From: Lautropia sp.
GTDB lineage: Bacteria; Pseudomonadota; Gammaproteobacteria; Burkholderiales; Burkholderiaceae_E
DNA: 64,000 nucleotides
Reading direction: 5' to 3'
Assembly (NCBI GenBank): GCA_030527825.1
Contig: JAUNAC010000002.1
Span: 406,434-470,433 of the forward strand
A program made the translations under genes and the position numbers. Under the pieces are notes generated by a model. That model had not been told where the DNA came from, ran no database searches, and was given only the letters and a program-made list of their open reading frames with translations. Positions 34,703-44,043 of the stretch are shown in pieces (position 1 is the first letter of the stretch; every line of letters begins with the position of its first letter).

Positions 34703-37402
34703 ATGACGGATCCATCCAACCCTCCCAGCCGGCAGGCTATCCTGGATACGCTGGCCGAAGCGGGCGCTCCGCTTGGCATTGAGCAACTGATAGCGCGTAT
34801 GCAGGTGTCACCTGAAGCGCTTGTTGGCATGCGGCGACGGGTTGCAGCCATGCAGCGTGATGGCCAGATTCTCGCCGGACGCAAGGGTGACCTGATGCTG
34901 GTCAGCCGCATTGATCTCATTGCGGGGCGGGTCTCAGGTCATCGGGATGGTTTCGGTTTTCTGCTGCCCGATGGCGAGGGGGAGGATCTCTTCCTGCCGC
35001 CGCGTGAGATGCAGAAGGTTATGCATGGTGACCGGGTGCTGGTGCGGCGGGTCGGCACTGACCATCGCGGCCGACCCGAGGGCAAGGTGGTTGAGGTGAT
35101 CGCGCGCAATCCGCGGCCGGTGGTCGGACGCCTGGTTCAGGAACGGGGCGTACTGATGCTTGCACCCGAAGATCCACGCATCAAGCATGACATTCTGGTC
35201 GAGCCGGAAGGCACCCTGGGGGCGCAGCCCGGCCAGGTGGTGTCGGCCGAGGTCAGTTGGCCGCCTGGCTGGGGCTCGCCGCCGATTGCCCGCATAACCG
35301 AAGTCCTGGGCAGTATAGATGACGCCGGCATGGAAATTGAGATCGCCGTGCGCAAGTTTGATGTGCCGCACCGTTTTAGTGAGGCTGTGCTGGCGGAGGC
35401 GGCGGCGCTGCCTGATGCGCTGCGCCCGACGGATTATCGCCATCGGGTGGACCTGCGCGACGTGCCGCTGCTCACTATCGATGGCGAGGATGCGCGCGAC
35501 TTCGATGATGCGGTGTACTGCGAGCCGATGCAGGGCATGGATGGCCGCAAGGCGAAGGGCTGGCGGCTGCTGGTGGCTATTGCGGATGTCAGCCACTACG
35601 TCCGGCCGGGAACGCCATTGGATGCCGAGGCGCAGAACCGTACGACGTCGGTGTACTTCCCTCGTCGGGTGATTCCGATGTTGCCCGAGAAGCTCTCCAA
35701 CGGGCTCTGTTCGATCAACCCTGAGGTCGATCGTCTCGTGCTGGTGGCCGACATGGTGGTCGATGGGGGGGGGGAAATCATCGCCTATCAGTTTTATCCG
35801 GCGGTGATGCATTCGGCGGCGCGCCTGACCTATAACGAGGTCTGGGCCATCCTGGCTGGCAGTGATGCTGAGGCCCTGGCGCGGCGCAGGCCCCTGCTCG
35901 GGCAGTTGCGTGACTTGCACGCCCTTTATGAAGCATTACAGAATGCCCGGGCTGACCGGGGGGCCATTGAGTTCGAGACGCCTGAAACCAAGATGTTGTG
36001 TGACGCCACGGGACGCATCACCGAGATCGTTGCACAACAGCGTAATGATGCCCATCGCCTGATCGAGGAATGCATGCTCGCGGCCAATACCTGCGCCGCT
36101 GACTTTCTGGCACGCAATCATCATCCAGGTCTGTACAGGGTTCACGAGGGACCCAGCGCCGACCGGCTGGCCAAGCTGCGGGAGTTTCTGGCCGGCACCG
36201 GACTGGTGCTTGGCAATGCCGCTGCCGAGGTCCGTGAGAAGCGGGGGCCACGTCCGCAGGACTATCAGGTGCTCTCGCAGCAGATTGCGGGGCGCCCCGA
36301 TGCCGCGCTGCTGCAGACGATGATGCTGCGTTCGATGCAGCAGGCCGTCTACACGCCAGAAAACCAGGGCCACTTCGGTCTGGCCTATGACGCCTATGCG
36401 CATTTCACTTCACCGATCCGGCGTTATCCCGACCTGCTCAATCACCGCGCCATCAAGGCGCTGCTGGAGAATCGCCGCTATGCGCCGGTCATCGAGGCCC
36501 AAGAGAACCAGCCTGCCGAGGATGCCGACATCGACGAGCGGGCAGGCCGGAGCAAGGGGATCGGACGGACTGGTAGCCTGGCAGCCGGTGCCGCCGTTGC
36601 CGATGTCCGGCAGGGTGACACACCAGCCGATGCCGTGCCCGGCAAGGGGCGCGGCCGTCGTCGGCGACAGCCGGCAACGGTTGAGTCGATGGCAGTCTGG
36701 GAGTCGCTCGGCACGTTGTGCTCGGCCAACGAGCGTCGTGCCGACGAGGCTTCCCGGGACGTGCAATCCTGGCTCAAGTGCGTCTACATGCGTGACCGGG
36801 TGGGCGAGCGTTATCGGGGGCATATCACCGGTGTGGCACCCTTTGGCATCTTCGTCACGCTCGATGACCTGTATGTCGAGGGGCTGGTGCACGTTTCCGA
36901 GCTGGGCAATGAGTATTTCCGTTTTGATGAAGGCAGCCACATGATGCAGGGCGAGCGCACCGGGCGCCGCTATGCCCTGACCGATGCCGTGATGGTCGAG
37001 GTGTCAGCCGTCAACCTGGAGGGGCGTCGAATCGATTTTCGTCTGCTGGAGAGCGATGGTGCGGCGATGCGCGGCCGTCATGACAGCGTGGGGGCTTCCG
37101 GACGCACGCGGGGAGCAGGTGCCGTCGCGCCCGGGCCGGGGGCAGATGTCGATGAGGAGCTTGAGGATGCCCGGCTGGTTGGACAGCAGGGGCGGTCGTC
37201 GGCCGCCAAGTCCCGGCAACGCAAGGCACGGACTGCCGCCAGGGCCGCTGCCCCTGTGGCCGTCGACCCGGCAGCCAAGGGCAGGGCAGCTGCTGCTGCC
37301 ACCCGGGGCGGCGCGTCGCGCAAATCATCCTCGTCCCAGGCCGCCCCTGGCACCGCAAGCCGTCGCAGCGGGGGCAGCGGCCGCGGGCGTCGCGGCAGCT
37401 GA
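34703..37402 (+). CDS. rnr: Ribonuclease R
   Basis: Protein of 899 aa, processive 3'-to-5' exoribonuclease that degrades structured RNA. Order: N-terminal winged helix (~10-65), two cold-shock domains (~70-240), RNB catalytic domain with TIDGEDARDFDDAV around residue 265, S1 domain near residue 700 (RYRGHITGVAPFGIFVTLDD), and a long basic Ala/Gly/Arg/Ser tail (~790-899). A low-complexity insertion of about 80 residues (~592-672) lies between the RNB core end and the WESLGTLCSANERRADEA segment. The start MTDPSNPPSR at 34703 is just past the tRNA-Leu promoter; the open frame back to 34529 is read-through of the tRNA. rlmB follows, as in many Proteobacteria. Confidence 0.94.
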   Translation: MTDPSNPPSRQAILDTLAEAGAPLGIEQLIARMQVSPEALVGMRRRVAAMQRDGQILAGRKGDLMLVSRIDLIAGRVSGHRDGFGFLLPDGEGEDLFLPPREMQKVMHGDRVLVRRVGTDHRGRPEGKVVEVIARNPRPVVGRLVQERGVLMLAPEDPRIKHDILVEPEGTLGAQPGQVVSAEVSWPPGWGSPPIARITEVLGSIDDAGMEIEIAVRKFDVPHRFSEAVLAEAAALPDALRPTDYRHRVDLRDVPLLTIDGEDARDFDDAVYCEPMQGMDGRKAKGWRLLVAIADVSHYVRPGTPLDAEAQNRTTSVYFPRRVIPMLPEKLSNGLCSINPEVDRLVLVADMVVDGGGEIIAYQFYPAVMHSAARLTYNEVWAILAGSDAEALARRRPLLGQLRDLHALYEALQNARADRGAIEFETPETKMLCDATGRITEIVAQQRNDAHRLIEECMLAANTCAADFLARNHHPGLYRVHEGPSADRLAKLREFLAGTGLVLGNAAAEVREKRGPRPQDYQVLSQQIAGRPDAALLQTMMLRSMQQAVYTPENQGHFGLAYDAYAHFTSPIRRYPDLLNHRAIKALLENRRYAPVIEAQENQPAEDADIDERAGRSKGIGRTGSLAAGAAVADVRQGDTPADAVPGKGRGRRRRQPATVESMAVWESLGTLCSANERRADEASRDVQSWLKCVYMRDRVGERYRGHITGVAPFGIFVTLDDLYVEGLVHVSELGNEYFRFDEGSHMMQGERTGRRYALTDAVMVEVSAVNLEGRRIDFRLLESDGAAMRGRHDSVGASGRTRGAGAVAPGPGADVDEELEDARLVGQQGRSSAAKSRQRKARTAARAAAPVAVDPAAKGRAAAAATRGGASRKSSSSQAAPGTASRRSGGSGRGRRGS

Positions 37403-37450
37403 AAAAGTCCGTGCAGGACGGAACGCAGGAACCCGAAAAGGATTTCTTTC

Positions 37451-38212
37451 ATGCAGATCTATGGTTTTCATGCCGTCATGGCGCGCCTGCGGCAGGCGCC
37501 TGGCAGTTTCAAGTCCCTTTATGTGGAGCGTACACGTGATGACAGTCGCGTGCGCGACCTGCTGAAGCTGGCCGCGCAGCAGGGGGTGCAGGTCGTGCGG
37601 GCCGAGCCGGGACGGCTGGATCGCATGGCCGGCGGTCGCCGTCACCAGGGCGTCGTTGCCCAGGTCGAGACCCGGCAGCTCAATATGGATCTGCCGGCGC
37701 TGCTGGATCAGCTGCACGACGGTGGGCGTCCCCCCTTTTTGCTGTTGCTGGACGGGGTGACTGATCCGCGTAACCTCGGTGCCTGTTTACGGGCGGCGGA
37801 CGGTGCCGGGGTCGACGCCGTCATTGCGCCGAAGGATCATGCCGCACCGCTCACGGACATCGCCATGCACACTGCCAGCGGTGCCGGTGAGTCTGTTCCC
37901 TATATTCTTGTCACCAACCTGGTGCGCACGATCGAGAAGTTGCAGGACGAAGGCTTCATCGTCTATGGGCTGGCTGATGAAGCCAGTGCACCGCTCTACC
38001 AGACGGCATTTTCCGGCCCGATTGCCATTGTCATGGGGGCAGAGGACAAGGGCATGCGTCGCCTGGTTCGGGAGCAGTGCGATGCGCTGATCTCCATCCC
38101 GATGCAGGGCGATGTCTCCAGTCTCAATGTCTCGGTGGCGACCGGGGTCGTCCTTTATGAGGTGGTGCGGCAGCGACTGGCGACTGCAGCAGCCCCAGCC
38201 TTGCCGGGCTGA
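37451..38212 (+). CDS. rlmB: 23S rRNA (guanosine(2251)-2'-O)-methyltransferase RlmB
   Basis: Protein of 253 aa, SpoU/TrmH-family knotted methyltransferase that modifies G2251 in the ribosomal P-site loop. N-terminal substrate-binding domain begins MQIYGFHAVMARLRQAP; the SPOUT motifs are LDGVTDPRNLGACLRAADGAG, IVMGAEDKGMRRLV and SIPMQGDVSSLNVSVATGVVLYE. It lies 48 bases after rnr, the conserved arrangement. Confidence 0.95.
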   Translation: MQIYGFHAVMARLRQAPGSFKSLYVERTRDDSRVRDLLKLAAQQGVQVVRAEPGRLDRMAGGRRHQGVVAQVETRQLNMDLPALLDQLHDGGRPPFLLLLDGVTDPRNLGACLRAADGAGVDAVIAPKDHAAPLTDIAMHTASGAGESVPYILVTNLVRTIEKLQDEGFIVYGLADEASAPLYQTAFSGPIAIVMGAEDKGMRRLVREQCDALISIPMQGDVSSLNVSVATGVVLYEVVRQRLATAAAPALPG

Positions 38213-38258
38213 GGAGCTGACCGGTCAGCCTGCTGACGGGATATCCTGTGCCGGACCT

Positions 38259-39194
38259 TCAGGCCCAGACGGCGTCCAGATCCTTGGCGGCCAGCAATTT
38301 GTCCCGCAACGCATAGCGCGACGACTGCATGCTGACGTCACTGTGCGGCGGGCGAAGGATCGGATCAATTGCCCTGGCCGGTTCCTTGAACTGGATCATG
38401 TACTTGCCGGTGCCGTCGTAGGGGACGATGCGCGAGATCTCGGCCAGGTGAGTGATCGCAGCGACCGGGGCGACCTGATAGCCGGCGATGAATTTCAGCT
38501 TTGCAATGTGCTTGGCATTGATCCTGATGGCAAACCAGCAGTGCTCGCCGAGAAAGCGCGCCTTGAAGCCCTCGGCTCTGGCGGGTACTACGATGGTATC
38601 GAAATCACCATTTTTCGAATCTACCGGCTGGACTGTTTCATGTGGCAGTGTCTGCCGGGCGGCGCTGAAGGCATTGATTCCGAGCATGGGCAGGGCCAGC
38701 AGCATGTCGGCAAGAAAGGCCCGGGCCGTTGCCCGGGCCACGGGTGACATGCTCGGTTCAGTGGGAGTGTTCCGGTTGAGCAAGGTGACGCGTTCATGGC
38801 GTTTGGCAAGGGAGATCAGCGCGGATTCCAGATACTGGATCTCGGTCTTGCCGATCTTGTGGTTGCGATCGAAGAAGTAGACGCCCCATGTCCAGCCTTC
38901 CTTGTTGGCGACATGGTTCTTCAGTCGGTCTCCGACAGGGTCTGCTTCACCAATGTAGATCGTTTCCTCCGCGGCGTTGCCCACGAGGATATAGACGCCC
39001 GCCTGGGAAAAACCGGGTTCGTGCTTGAGCCGATGAAATAGCTCCTTGCTGAAAACGATGCCATAACCTGACCAGTTTGATTTGTCGACATGCCGGATAC
39101 CTTCCGGATCGCCGCTTGTGGCAAAGATCGTGATCGAAAAAGGCTGGCGCGCGCCGTGTTCCTGGTTTTGTACTGGCATCTGGGCATGGTTCAT
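38259..39194 (-). CDS. GIY-YIG nuclease-fold protein of unknown function
   Basis: Protein of 311 aa. An unusual N-terminal ~50 residues (FSITIFATSGDPEGIRHVDKSNW) precede a GIY-YIG-like core (~66-135): AGVYILVGNAAEETIYIGE with the two signature strands, an arginine in DRLKNH and a downstream glutamate in KTEIQYLESALI, so catalytic residues seem intact. FLADMLLALPMLGINAF follows, then a C-terminal ~120-residue domain (TIVVPARAEGFKARFLGEHCWFAIRI...) that I do not recognise; proteins of this layout often occur near restriction-modification or phage genes. Here it is alone, converging with rlmB and upstream-in-strand of nothing related. Function not assigned. Confidence 0.72.
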   Translation of the reverse strand: MNHAQMPVQNQEHGARQPFSITIFATSGDPEGIRHVDKSNWSGYGIVFSKELFHRLKHEPGFSQAGVYILVGNAAEETIYIGEADPVGDRLKNHVANKEGWTWGVYFFDRNHKIGKTEIQYLESALISLAKRHERVTLLNRNTPTEPSMSPVARATARAFLADMLLALPMLGINAFSAARQTLPHETVQPVDSKNGDFDTIVVPARAEGFKARFLGEHCWFAIRINAKHIAKLKFIAGYQVAPVAAITHLAEISRIVPYDGTGKYMIQFKEPARAIDPILRPPHSDVSMQSSRYALRDKLLAAKDLDAVWA

Positions 39195-39307
39195 GAGGAT
39201 CTTCCGCTAGTGCCGCTGCGGTGGACGATCGTAAGCGCATCGGCGCCCGGGCAGGTTTGCCGGATAGGCGCCCGGTTTGTGCTGGCTGATGGATGAACCG
39301 GCAGGGT

Positions 39308-39342
39308 GCCGCCCGGCCGGATCGTGGGTTTCTCCGGGCGGC
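39308..39342 (-). terminator. Inverted repeat downstream of amtB
   Basis: GCCGCCCGG and CCGGGCGGC form a perfect 9-bp stem around a 17-base loop, 45 bases after the amtB stop. No T-tract follows. The remaining 39195-39386 interval shows nothing else. Confidence 0.4.
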
Positions 39343-39386
39343 GGGCTCCGGTGCGGGGGCGGTCGGTCTTGCTGAACGGGCCGGGA

Positions 39387-40688
39387 TCAGTGGTGATAGG
39401 CTGCCTCGCCGTGCGAGCTCAGATCAAGTCCTTCACGTTCTGCATCGGTGCTGACCCGCAGGCCAACGGTGAGGCGGGCGATGGTGTAGGCCATGCTTGC
39501 GATCACGGCCGAGAGCACCATGGTGATCAATACCCCCTTGATCTGTACCCAGACCTGATGCGGCATGCTGTAGTTGTCCAGACCGACGCCGCCAAGGGCA
39601 GGAGAAACGAAGATGCCGGTGAGCACGGCCCCGATGATGCCGCCCAGGCCGTGGATGCCGAAGACATCGAAGGCGTCGTCGATCCTGAGCAGGCGCTTCA
39701 GGCCGCTGACACCCCAGACGCATGCTGCGCCGGTCAGGGCCCCGATGACAATGGCGCCCACCGGGCCAACGAACCCGGCAGCGGGGGTGACGCCTACCAG
39801 GCCGGCTACGGCTCCGGAGGCGGCGCCCAGCAGTGAGGCTTTGCCCTTGACGGCGGACTCCACCACCAGCCAGCCGACGACTGCGGCACTGGTGGCAACG
39901 ATCGTGTTGATGAAGGCCAGGCCGGCGACGCCGTTGGCAGCACCGGCAGAGCCAGCATTAAATCCGAACCAGCCGACCCACAGCAGTGAGGCGCCGACCA
40001 TGGTGAGGGTCAGGCTGTGTGGCGCGAACAGTTCGCGTCCCAGGCCAATGCGTTTGCCGATCATGGCTGCCCCTACCAGGCCCGCCACGCCGGCGTTGAT
40101 GTGGATGACAGTGCCGCCGGCAAAGTCCAGTGCACCGTCCTCGGCCAGCAGGCCACCGCCCCAGATCATGTGGGCGACGGGGATGTAGCTGAAGGTGAAC
40201 CACAGCACCGCAAAGATCATCACGGCGGAAAACCGGATGCGTTCCGCGAACGAGCCCACCACCAGCGCCACGGTGATGGCGGCAAAGGCCGCCTGGAAGC
40301 TCACAAATACATATTCCGGGATCGATGTCAGGACGGCGGACAGGGTGTCCGGATGGATGTCTCTCAGGAACAGGTGCTTCAGGCTGCCGAAGATCCGGCC
40401 GCTGCCGCCGAATGTGAGCGAGTAGCCGTAGATCGCCCAGAGCAGCGTGATGACCGAGAAGATGACGAATACTTGCATCAGCACTGACACCATGTTCTTG
40501 CTGCGCGCCAGCCCGCCGTAAAAGAGGGCTAGGCCGGGTAGGCTCATCAGAATGACCAGCAGCGTCGATGTCATCATCCAGGCCGTGTCGCCGGAGTCTG
40601 GCATAGGAGTGGCCCCGGCAGCAGTTGCCATGCCGGGCAGCAGCAGGACGAATCCGGGGGAAAGCGCAGGTTTGATCCGTGATTTCAT
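39387..40688 (-). CDS. amtB: Ammonium transporter AmtB
   Basis: Protein of 433 aa, trimeric channel for ammonium/ammonia in the inner membrane, blocked by GlnK when nitrogen is plentiful. An N-terminal signal-like segment (FVLLLPGMATAAGA) precedes eleven membrane helices; typical pieces are GLALFYGGLARSKNMVSVLMQ, the pore histidine in HINAGVAGLVGA, and DDAFDVFGIHGLGGIIGAVLTG with the second pore histidine. AAGGAG lies about 11 bases before the ATG. It follows glnK by 27 bases in one operon. Confidence 0.95.
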   Translation of the reverse strand: MKSRIKPALSPGFVLLLPGMATAAGATPMPDSGDTAWMMTSTLLVILMSLPGLALFYGGLARSKNMVSVLMQVFVIFSVITLLWAIYGYSLTFGGSGRIFGSLKHLFLRDIHPDTLSAVLTSIPEYVFVSFQAAFAAITVALVVGSFAERIRFSAVMIFAVLWFTFSYIPVAHMIWGGGLLAEDGALDFAGGTVIHINAGVAGLVGAAMIGKRIGLGRELFAPHSLTLTMVGASLLWVGWFGFNAGSAGAANGVAGLAFINTIVATSAAVVGWLVVESAVKGKASLLGAASGAVAGLVGVTPAAGFVGPVGAIVIGALTGAACVWGVSGLKRLLRIDDAFDVFGIHGLGGIIGAVLTGIFVSPALGGVGLDNYSMPHQVWVQIKGVLITMVLSAVIASMAYTIARLTVGLRVSTDAEREGLDLSSHGEAAYHH

Positions 40689-40715
40689 GGTTCTGTTGCT
40701 CCTTCGGCGATGGGG

Positions 40716-41060
<345 letters not shown>

Positions 41061-41148
41061 TCACTCCTGAGTGGGGCAGGGATCCCGGGGATCCCCTTCG
41101 GTTGTTGGCCAGTCTTTGTCCGGCCTGTCATGCGGATAATCATCTTCA

Positions 41149-41165
41149 AAGCACGAACCGTGCCA
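41149..41165 (-). promoter_or_regulatory. Sigma-54 promoter of glnK-amtB
   Basis: On the minus strand TGGCACGGTTCGTGCTT, with GG and GC ten bases apart (-24/-12). It lies about 95 bases before the glnK start. A half-site GGTGCA (41171-41176, plus strand) abuts it. Confidence 0.85.
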
Positions 41166-41239
41166 GCCATGGTGCATGACAGCTGGTGGGTGAAAATCCG
41201 GCTGCGGCGCACGCATATGGTTCGCCGTCACGATGCGGA

Positions 41240-41256
41240 TGCACGCTCATGGTGCA
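41240..41256. promoter_or_regulatory. NtrC binding site upstream of glnK-amtB
   Basis: TGCACGCTCATGGTGCA, the same TGCAC-N6-GGTGCA pattern as the two glnA sites, about 75 bp upstream of the -24 element. The surrounding 434-base gap (41055-41488) otherwise holds only the glnK and thrS promoters. Confidence 0.85.
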
Positions 41257-41419
41257 CATCGCAGCCCCACGAGATGGCATGTTGCCGGGAGCGGCGGTGC
41301 TACCGCAGGCATCGTGGCGGAATGTCCCGGCAATGTTTTGCCTGCCGTGATCGCTGCTGGGGGCGCTCCGGTGGAGGGTTGTTTAGGGTAGACAGACGGG
41401 TGTGCTGCCGAGTCGGATG

Positions 41420-41428
41420 TGCTAGAAT
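41420..41428 (+). promoter_or_regulatory. Extended -10 promoter of thrS
   Basis: TGCTAGAAT (TGn followed by TAGAAT). No good -35 is visible, as is usual with extended -10 promoters. It lies 60 bases before the thrS start. Confidence 0.45.
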
Positions 41429-41488
41429 CGCGGGCCACCCTAATCGCGCGTTTTTGCGGTTATAAAAAATCTTTTCATCGTTTCAGAC

Positions 41489-43399
41489 GTGCCCATTATT
41501 TCCTTGCCGGACGGCTCCCAGCGCCGTTTCGATGATGCTGTCACGGTGGCGCAGATTGCCGCCGCCATTGGACCTGGACTTGCCAAGGCGGCGATTGCTG
41601 GCCGGGTGAACGGAAAGCTGCTCGATCTGTCCCGCACCGTCAGCGAGGACGCCGAGGTGGCCATCGTGACTGACAGGGATCCTGACGGGCTTCACATCAT
41701 CCGCCATTCGACGGCCCATCTGATGGCCTACGCGGTGCAGGATCTGTTTCCCGAGGCGCAGGTCACGATCGGCCCGGTCATCGAGAACGGTTTTTACTAT
41801 GACTTTGCCTACAAGCGCCCGTTCACGCCGGAGGATCTTGCTGCCATCGAGAAGCGCATGCATGAGCTGGCTGCGCTGGATGAGGCCGTGGTGCGCGAGG
41901 AGTGGGACCGGCAGGAAGCGGTGAAGTATTTCGAGTCGGTCGGTGAAAAATACAAGGCCGAAATCATTGCCTCCATTCCACCGGAGGAGGAGATCACCTT
42001 CTATCGCGAGGGACGCTTCGTAGATCTCTGCCGGGGGCCGCATGTGCCGTCCACCGGCAAGCTGAAGGTCTTCAAGCTGATGAAAGTGGCTGGCGCCTAC
42101 TGGCGCGGCGATGCCAGCAACGAAATGCTGCAGCGTATCTACGGCACGGCCTGGGCGAAGAAAGATGAACAGGACGCCTACCTGCACATGCTGGAGGAAG
42201 CCGAAAAGCGTGATCATCGCCGTCTGGGCAAGGAACTTGACTTGTTCCATACCCAGGCCGAGGCACCGGGCATGGTGTTCTGGCATCCGCGTGGCTGGGT
42301 GATCTGGCAGCGCATCGAGCAGTATATTCGGGATCTGTATCGCGAGAGCGGCTACCAGGAAGTACGCTGTCCGCAGATCCTTGATGTAGATCTCTGGAAG
42401 CGCTCCGGACACTGGGACAACTACAAGGAGAACATGTTCTTCTGCGAGTCTGAAAAGCGCGAGTATGCCGTCAAGCCCATGAACTGTCCGGGGCACGTGC
42501 AGCTCTTCAATGCCTCGCTGCGCAGCTACCGTGACCTGCCGCTGCGCTATGCGGAGTTCGGTTCCTGTCATCGCAACGAGCCGTCCGGTGCGCTCCACGG
42601 CATCATGCGTGTGCGCGGTTTTACCCAGGACGACGGACACATCTTCTGCACCGAGGATCAGGTTGCAGCGGAAGTGACCGCCTTTCATCGCCAGGCGATG
42701 GATGTTTACCGTGATTTCGGGTTCGGGCAGGTGGCAGTAAAGTTGGCTCTGCGCCCTGATCAGCGCCTTGGCACGGATGATGCGTGGGATCGTGCCGAGA
42801 ATGCGCTGCGTGCTGCGCTGTCGGCCTGTGACGTGAAGTGGGAGGAGCTCCCGGGCGAGGGGGCCTTCTACGGCCCCAAGATCGAATACCATCTGAAAGA
42901 CTCGATCGGCCGGGCCTGGCAGGTTGGCACCATCCAGTACGATCCGATGATGCCCGAAAGGCTCAATGCTGAGTATGTGGCCGAGGATAACAGCCGGCGG
43001 CGCCCGATCATGCTGCACCGGGCCATCGTGGGGTCGATGGAGCGTTTTATTGGCATTTTGATCGAAAACCATGCTGGCGCCATGCCACCCTGGCTGGCGC
43101 CTGTGCAGGTCAGCGTTCTCAGCGTGACCGATTCCGCGGCTGATTATGCCGAAGACATCCGTCAACGGCTGCTAAAACAAGGATTTAGGGTTATATCTGA
43201 TTTGCGCAGTGACAAGATCGGCTATAAAATCCGAGAGCATAGCCTGCAGAAAATTCCTTATCTCGTTGTGGTCGGTGAAAGGGATCGGCAGGCCGGTACG
43301 TTAGCTGTCCGTGCTCGCGGTGGCAAGGATCTGGGCAGCATGCGTTTCGAAGATTTCGCCAGTCTGCTGGCCAGGCAGGTGGCAGAGAAGGCGCATTGA
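41489..43399 (+). CDS. thrS: Threonyl-tRNA synthetase
   Basis: Protein of 636 aa, class II synthetase. TGS domain (1-62), editing domain (~65-240, [17 protein letters not shown]), catalytic core with motif 1, the zinc-ligand [10 protein letters not shown], motif 2 [26 protein letters not shown], motif 3 [19 protein letters not shown], and anticodon-binding domain from ~535. The start is a GTG at 41489, the only initiator before the TGS domain. Bases 43171-43230 are noticeably AT-richer than the rest. infC follows after 68 bases. Confidence 0.96.
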   Translation: MPIISLPDGSQRRFDDAVTVAQIAAAIGPGLAKAAIAGRVNGKLLDLSRTVSEDAEVAIVTDRDPDGLHIIRHSTAHLMAYAVQDLFPEAQVTIGPVIENGFYYDFAYKRPFTPEDLAAIEKRMHELAALDEAVVREEWDRQEAVKYFESVGEKYKAEIIASIPPEEEITFYREGRFVDLCRGPHVPSTGKLKVFKLMKVAGAYWRGDASNEMLQRIYGTAWAKKDEQDAYLHMLEEAEKRDHRRLGKELDLFHTQAEAPGMVFWHPRGWVIWQRIEQYIRDLYRESGYQEVRCPQILDVDLWKRSGHWDNYKENMFFCESEKREYAVKPMNCPGHVQLFNASLRSYRDLPLRYAEFGSCHRNEPSGALHGIMRVRGFTQDDGHIFCTEDQVAAEVTAFHRQAMDVYRDFGFGQVAVKLALRPDQRLGTDDAWDRAENALRAALSACDVKWEELPGEGAFYGPKIEYHLKDSIGRAWQVGTIQYDPMMPERLNAEYVAEDNSRRRPIMLHRAIVGSMERFIGILIENHAGAMPPWLAPVQVSVLSVTDSAADYAEDIRQRLLKQGFRVISDLRSDKIGYKIREHSLQKIPYLVVVGERDRQAGTLAVRARGGKDLGSMRFEDFASLLARQVAEKAH

Positions 43400-43467
43400 G
43401 GACCTGCTGGGGTTTTGGCAGGCAGCTTGTCGCCTGATTCCGTTCAGTTCATTCGGAGATTATCAGC

Positions 43468-43989
43468 ATCGCTACCGAACGCAACCACCGTATTAACGGT
43501 GAAATTCATGCCCCCGAGGTTCGCCTGCTGGGCCAAGAAAATGAGCAATTGGGTGTATTTCGCCTCGGAGAGGCACGTCGCATGGCTGAGGACGCTGATG
43601 TCGACCTTGTCGAAATAGCGCCCACTGCGACGCCGCCGGTCTGTCGTCTGATGGATTACGGCAAGTTCCGTTATCAGGAACAGAAGCGGGCTGCCGAGGC
43701 CAAGGCCAAACAGAAGGTGGTCCAGATCAAGGAAGTGAAGTTTCGTCCGCAGACTGATGATGGTGACTACAACATCAAGCTGCGCAACATGATTGGCTTT
43801 TTGCAGGATGGTGACAAGGTCAAAATCACCTTGCGATTCCGTGGCCGTGAGATGGCGCATCAGGAATTTGGTGTCCGCCTGCTTGAACGGGTACGTCACG
43901 ATATTGACGAGATCGCCCAGGTCGAATCCATGCCGCGTCTGGAAGGTCGTCAGATGGTGATGATGGTGGCGCCGAAGAAGAAGAAATAA
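43468..43989 (+). CDS. infC: Translation initiation factor IF-3, starting with a non-canonical AUC codon
   Basis: Protein of 173 aa. IF-3 prevents subunit association and proofreads the initiator tRNA and start codon. Homology ([26 protein letters not shown]) begins right after ATC 43468; in this frame the only codons before the upstream stop (TGA 43435) are non-initiators, and the first TTG (43549) would cut off 27 conserved residues. GGAG lies nine bases before ATC 43468, so AUC is the likely start; AUU at 43459 and AUC at 43462 are too close to the Shine-Dalgarno. Rare starts in infC allow autoregulation. It ends in the usual lysine run. The expected next genes rpmI-rplT are absent. Confidence 0.92.
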   Translation: MATERNHRINGEIHAPEVRLLGQENEQLGVFRLGEARRMAEDADVDLVEIAPTATPPVCRLMDYGKFRYQEQKRAAEAKAKQKVVQIKEVKFRPQTDDGDYNIKLRNMIGFLQDGDKVKITLRFRGREMAHQEFGVRLLERVRHDIDEIAQVESMPRLEGRQMVMMVAPKKKK

Positions 43990-44010
43990 TTCATCCGCTA
44001 CACACCTGCG

Positions 44011-44035
44011 GTGGGCCGGGCGTATGGCGGCCCAC
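44011..44035. terminator. Inverted repeat after infC
   Basis: GTGGGCCG and CGGCCCAC pair in a perfect 8-bp stem around nine bases, between the converging infC and oxidoreductase genes. There is no T-tract. Confidence 0.45.
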
Positions 44036-44043
44036 GCGACAAG

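Noticed and set aside
41483..43165. 560-aa minus-strand open frame
   Set aside because: Antisense of thrS; third-position GC bias of a GC-rich gene keeps the opposite frame open.
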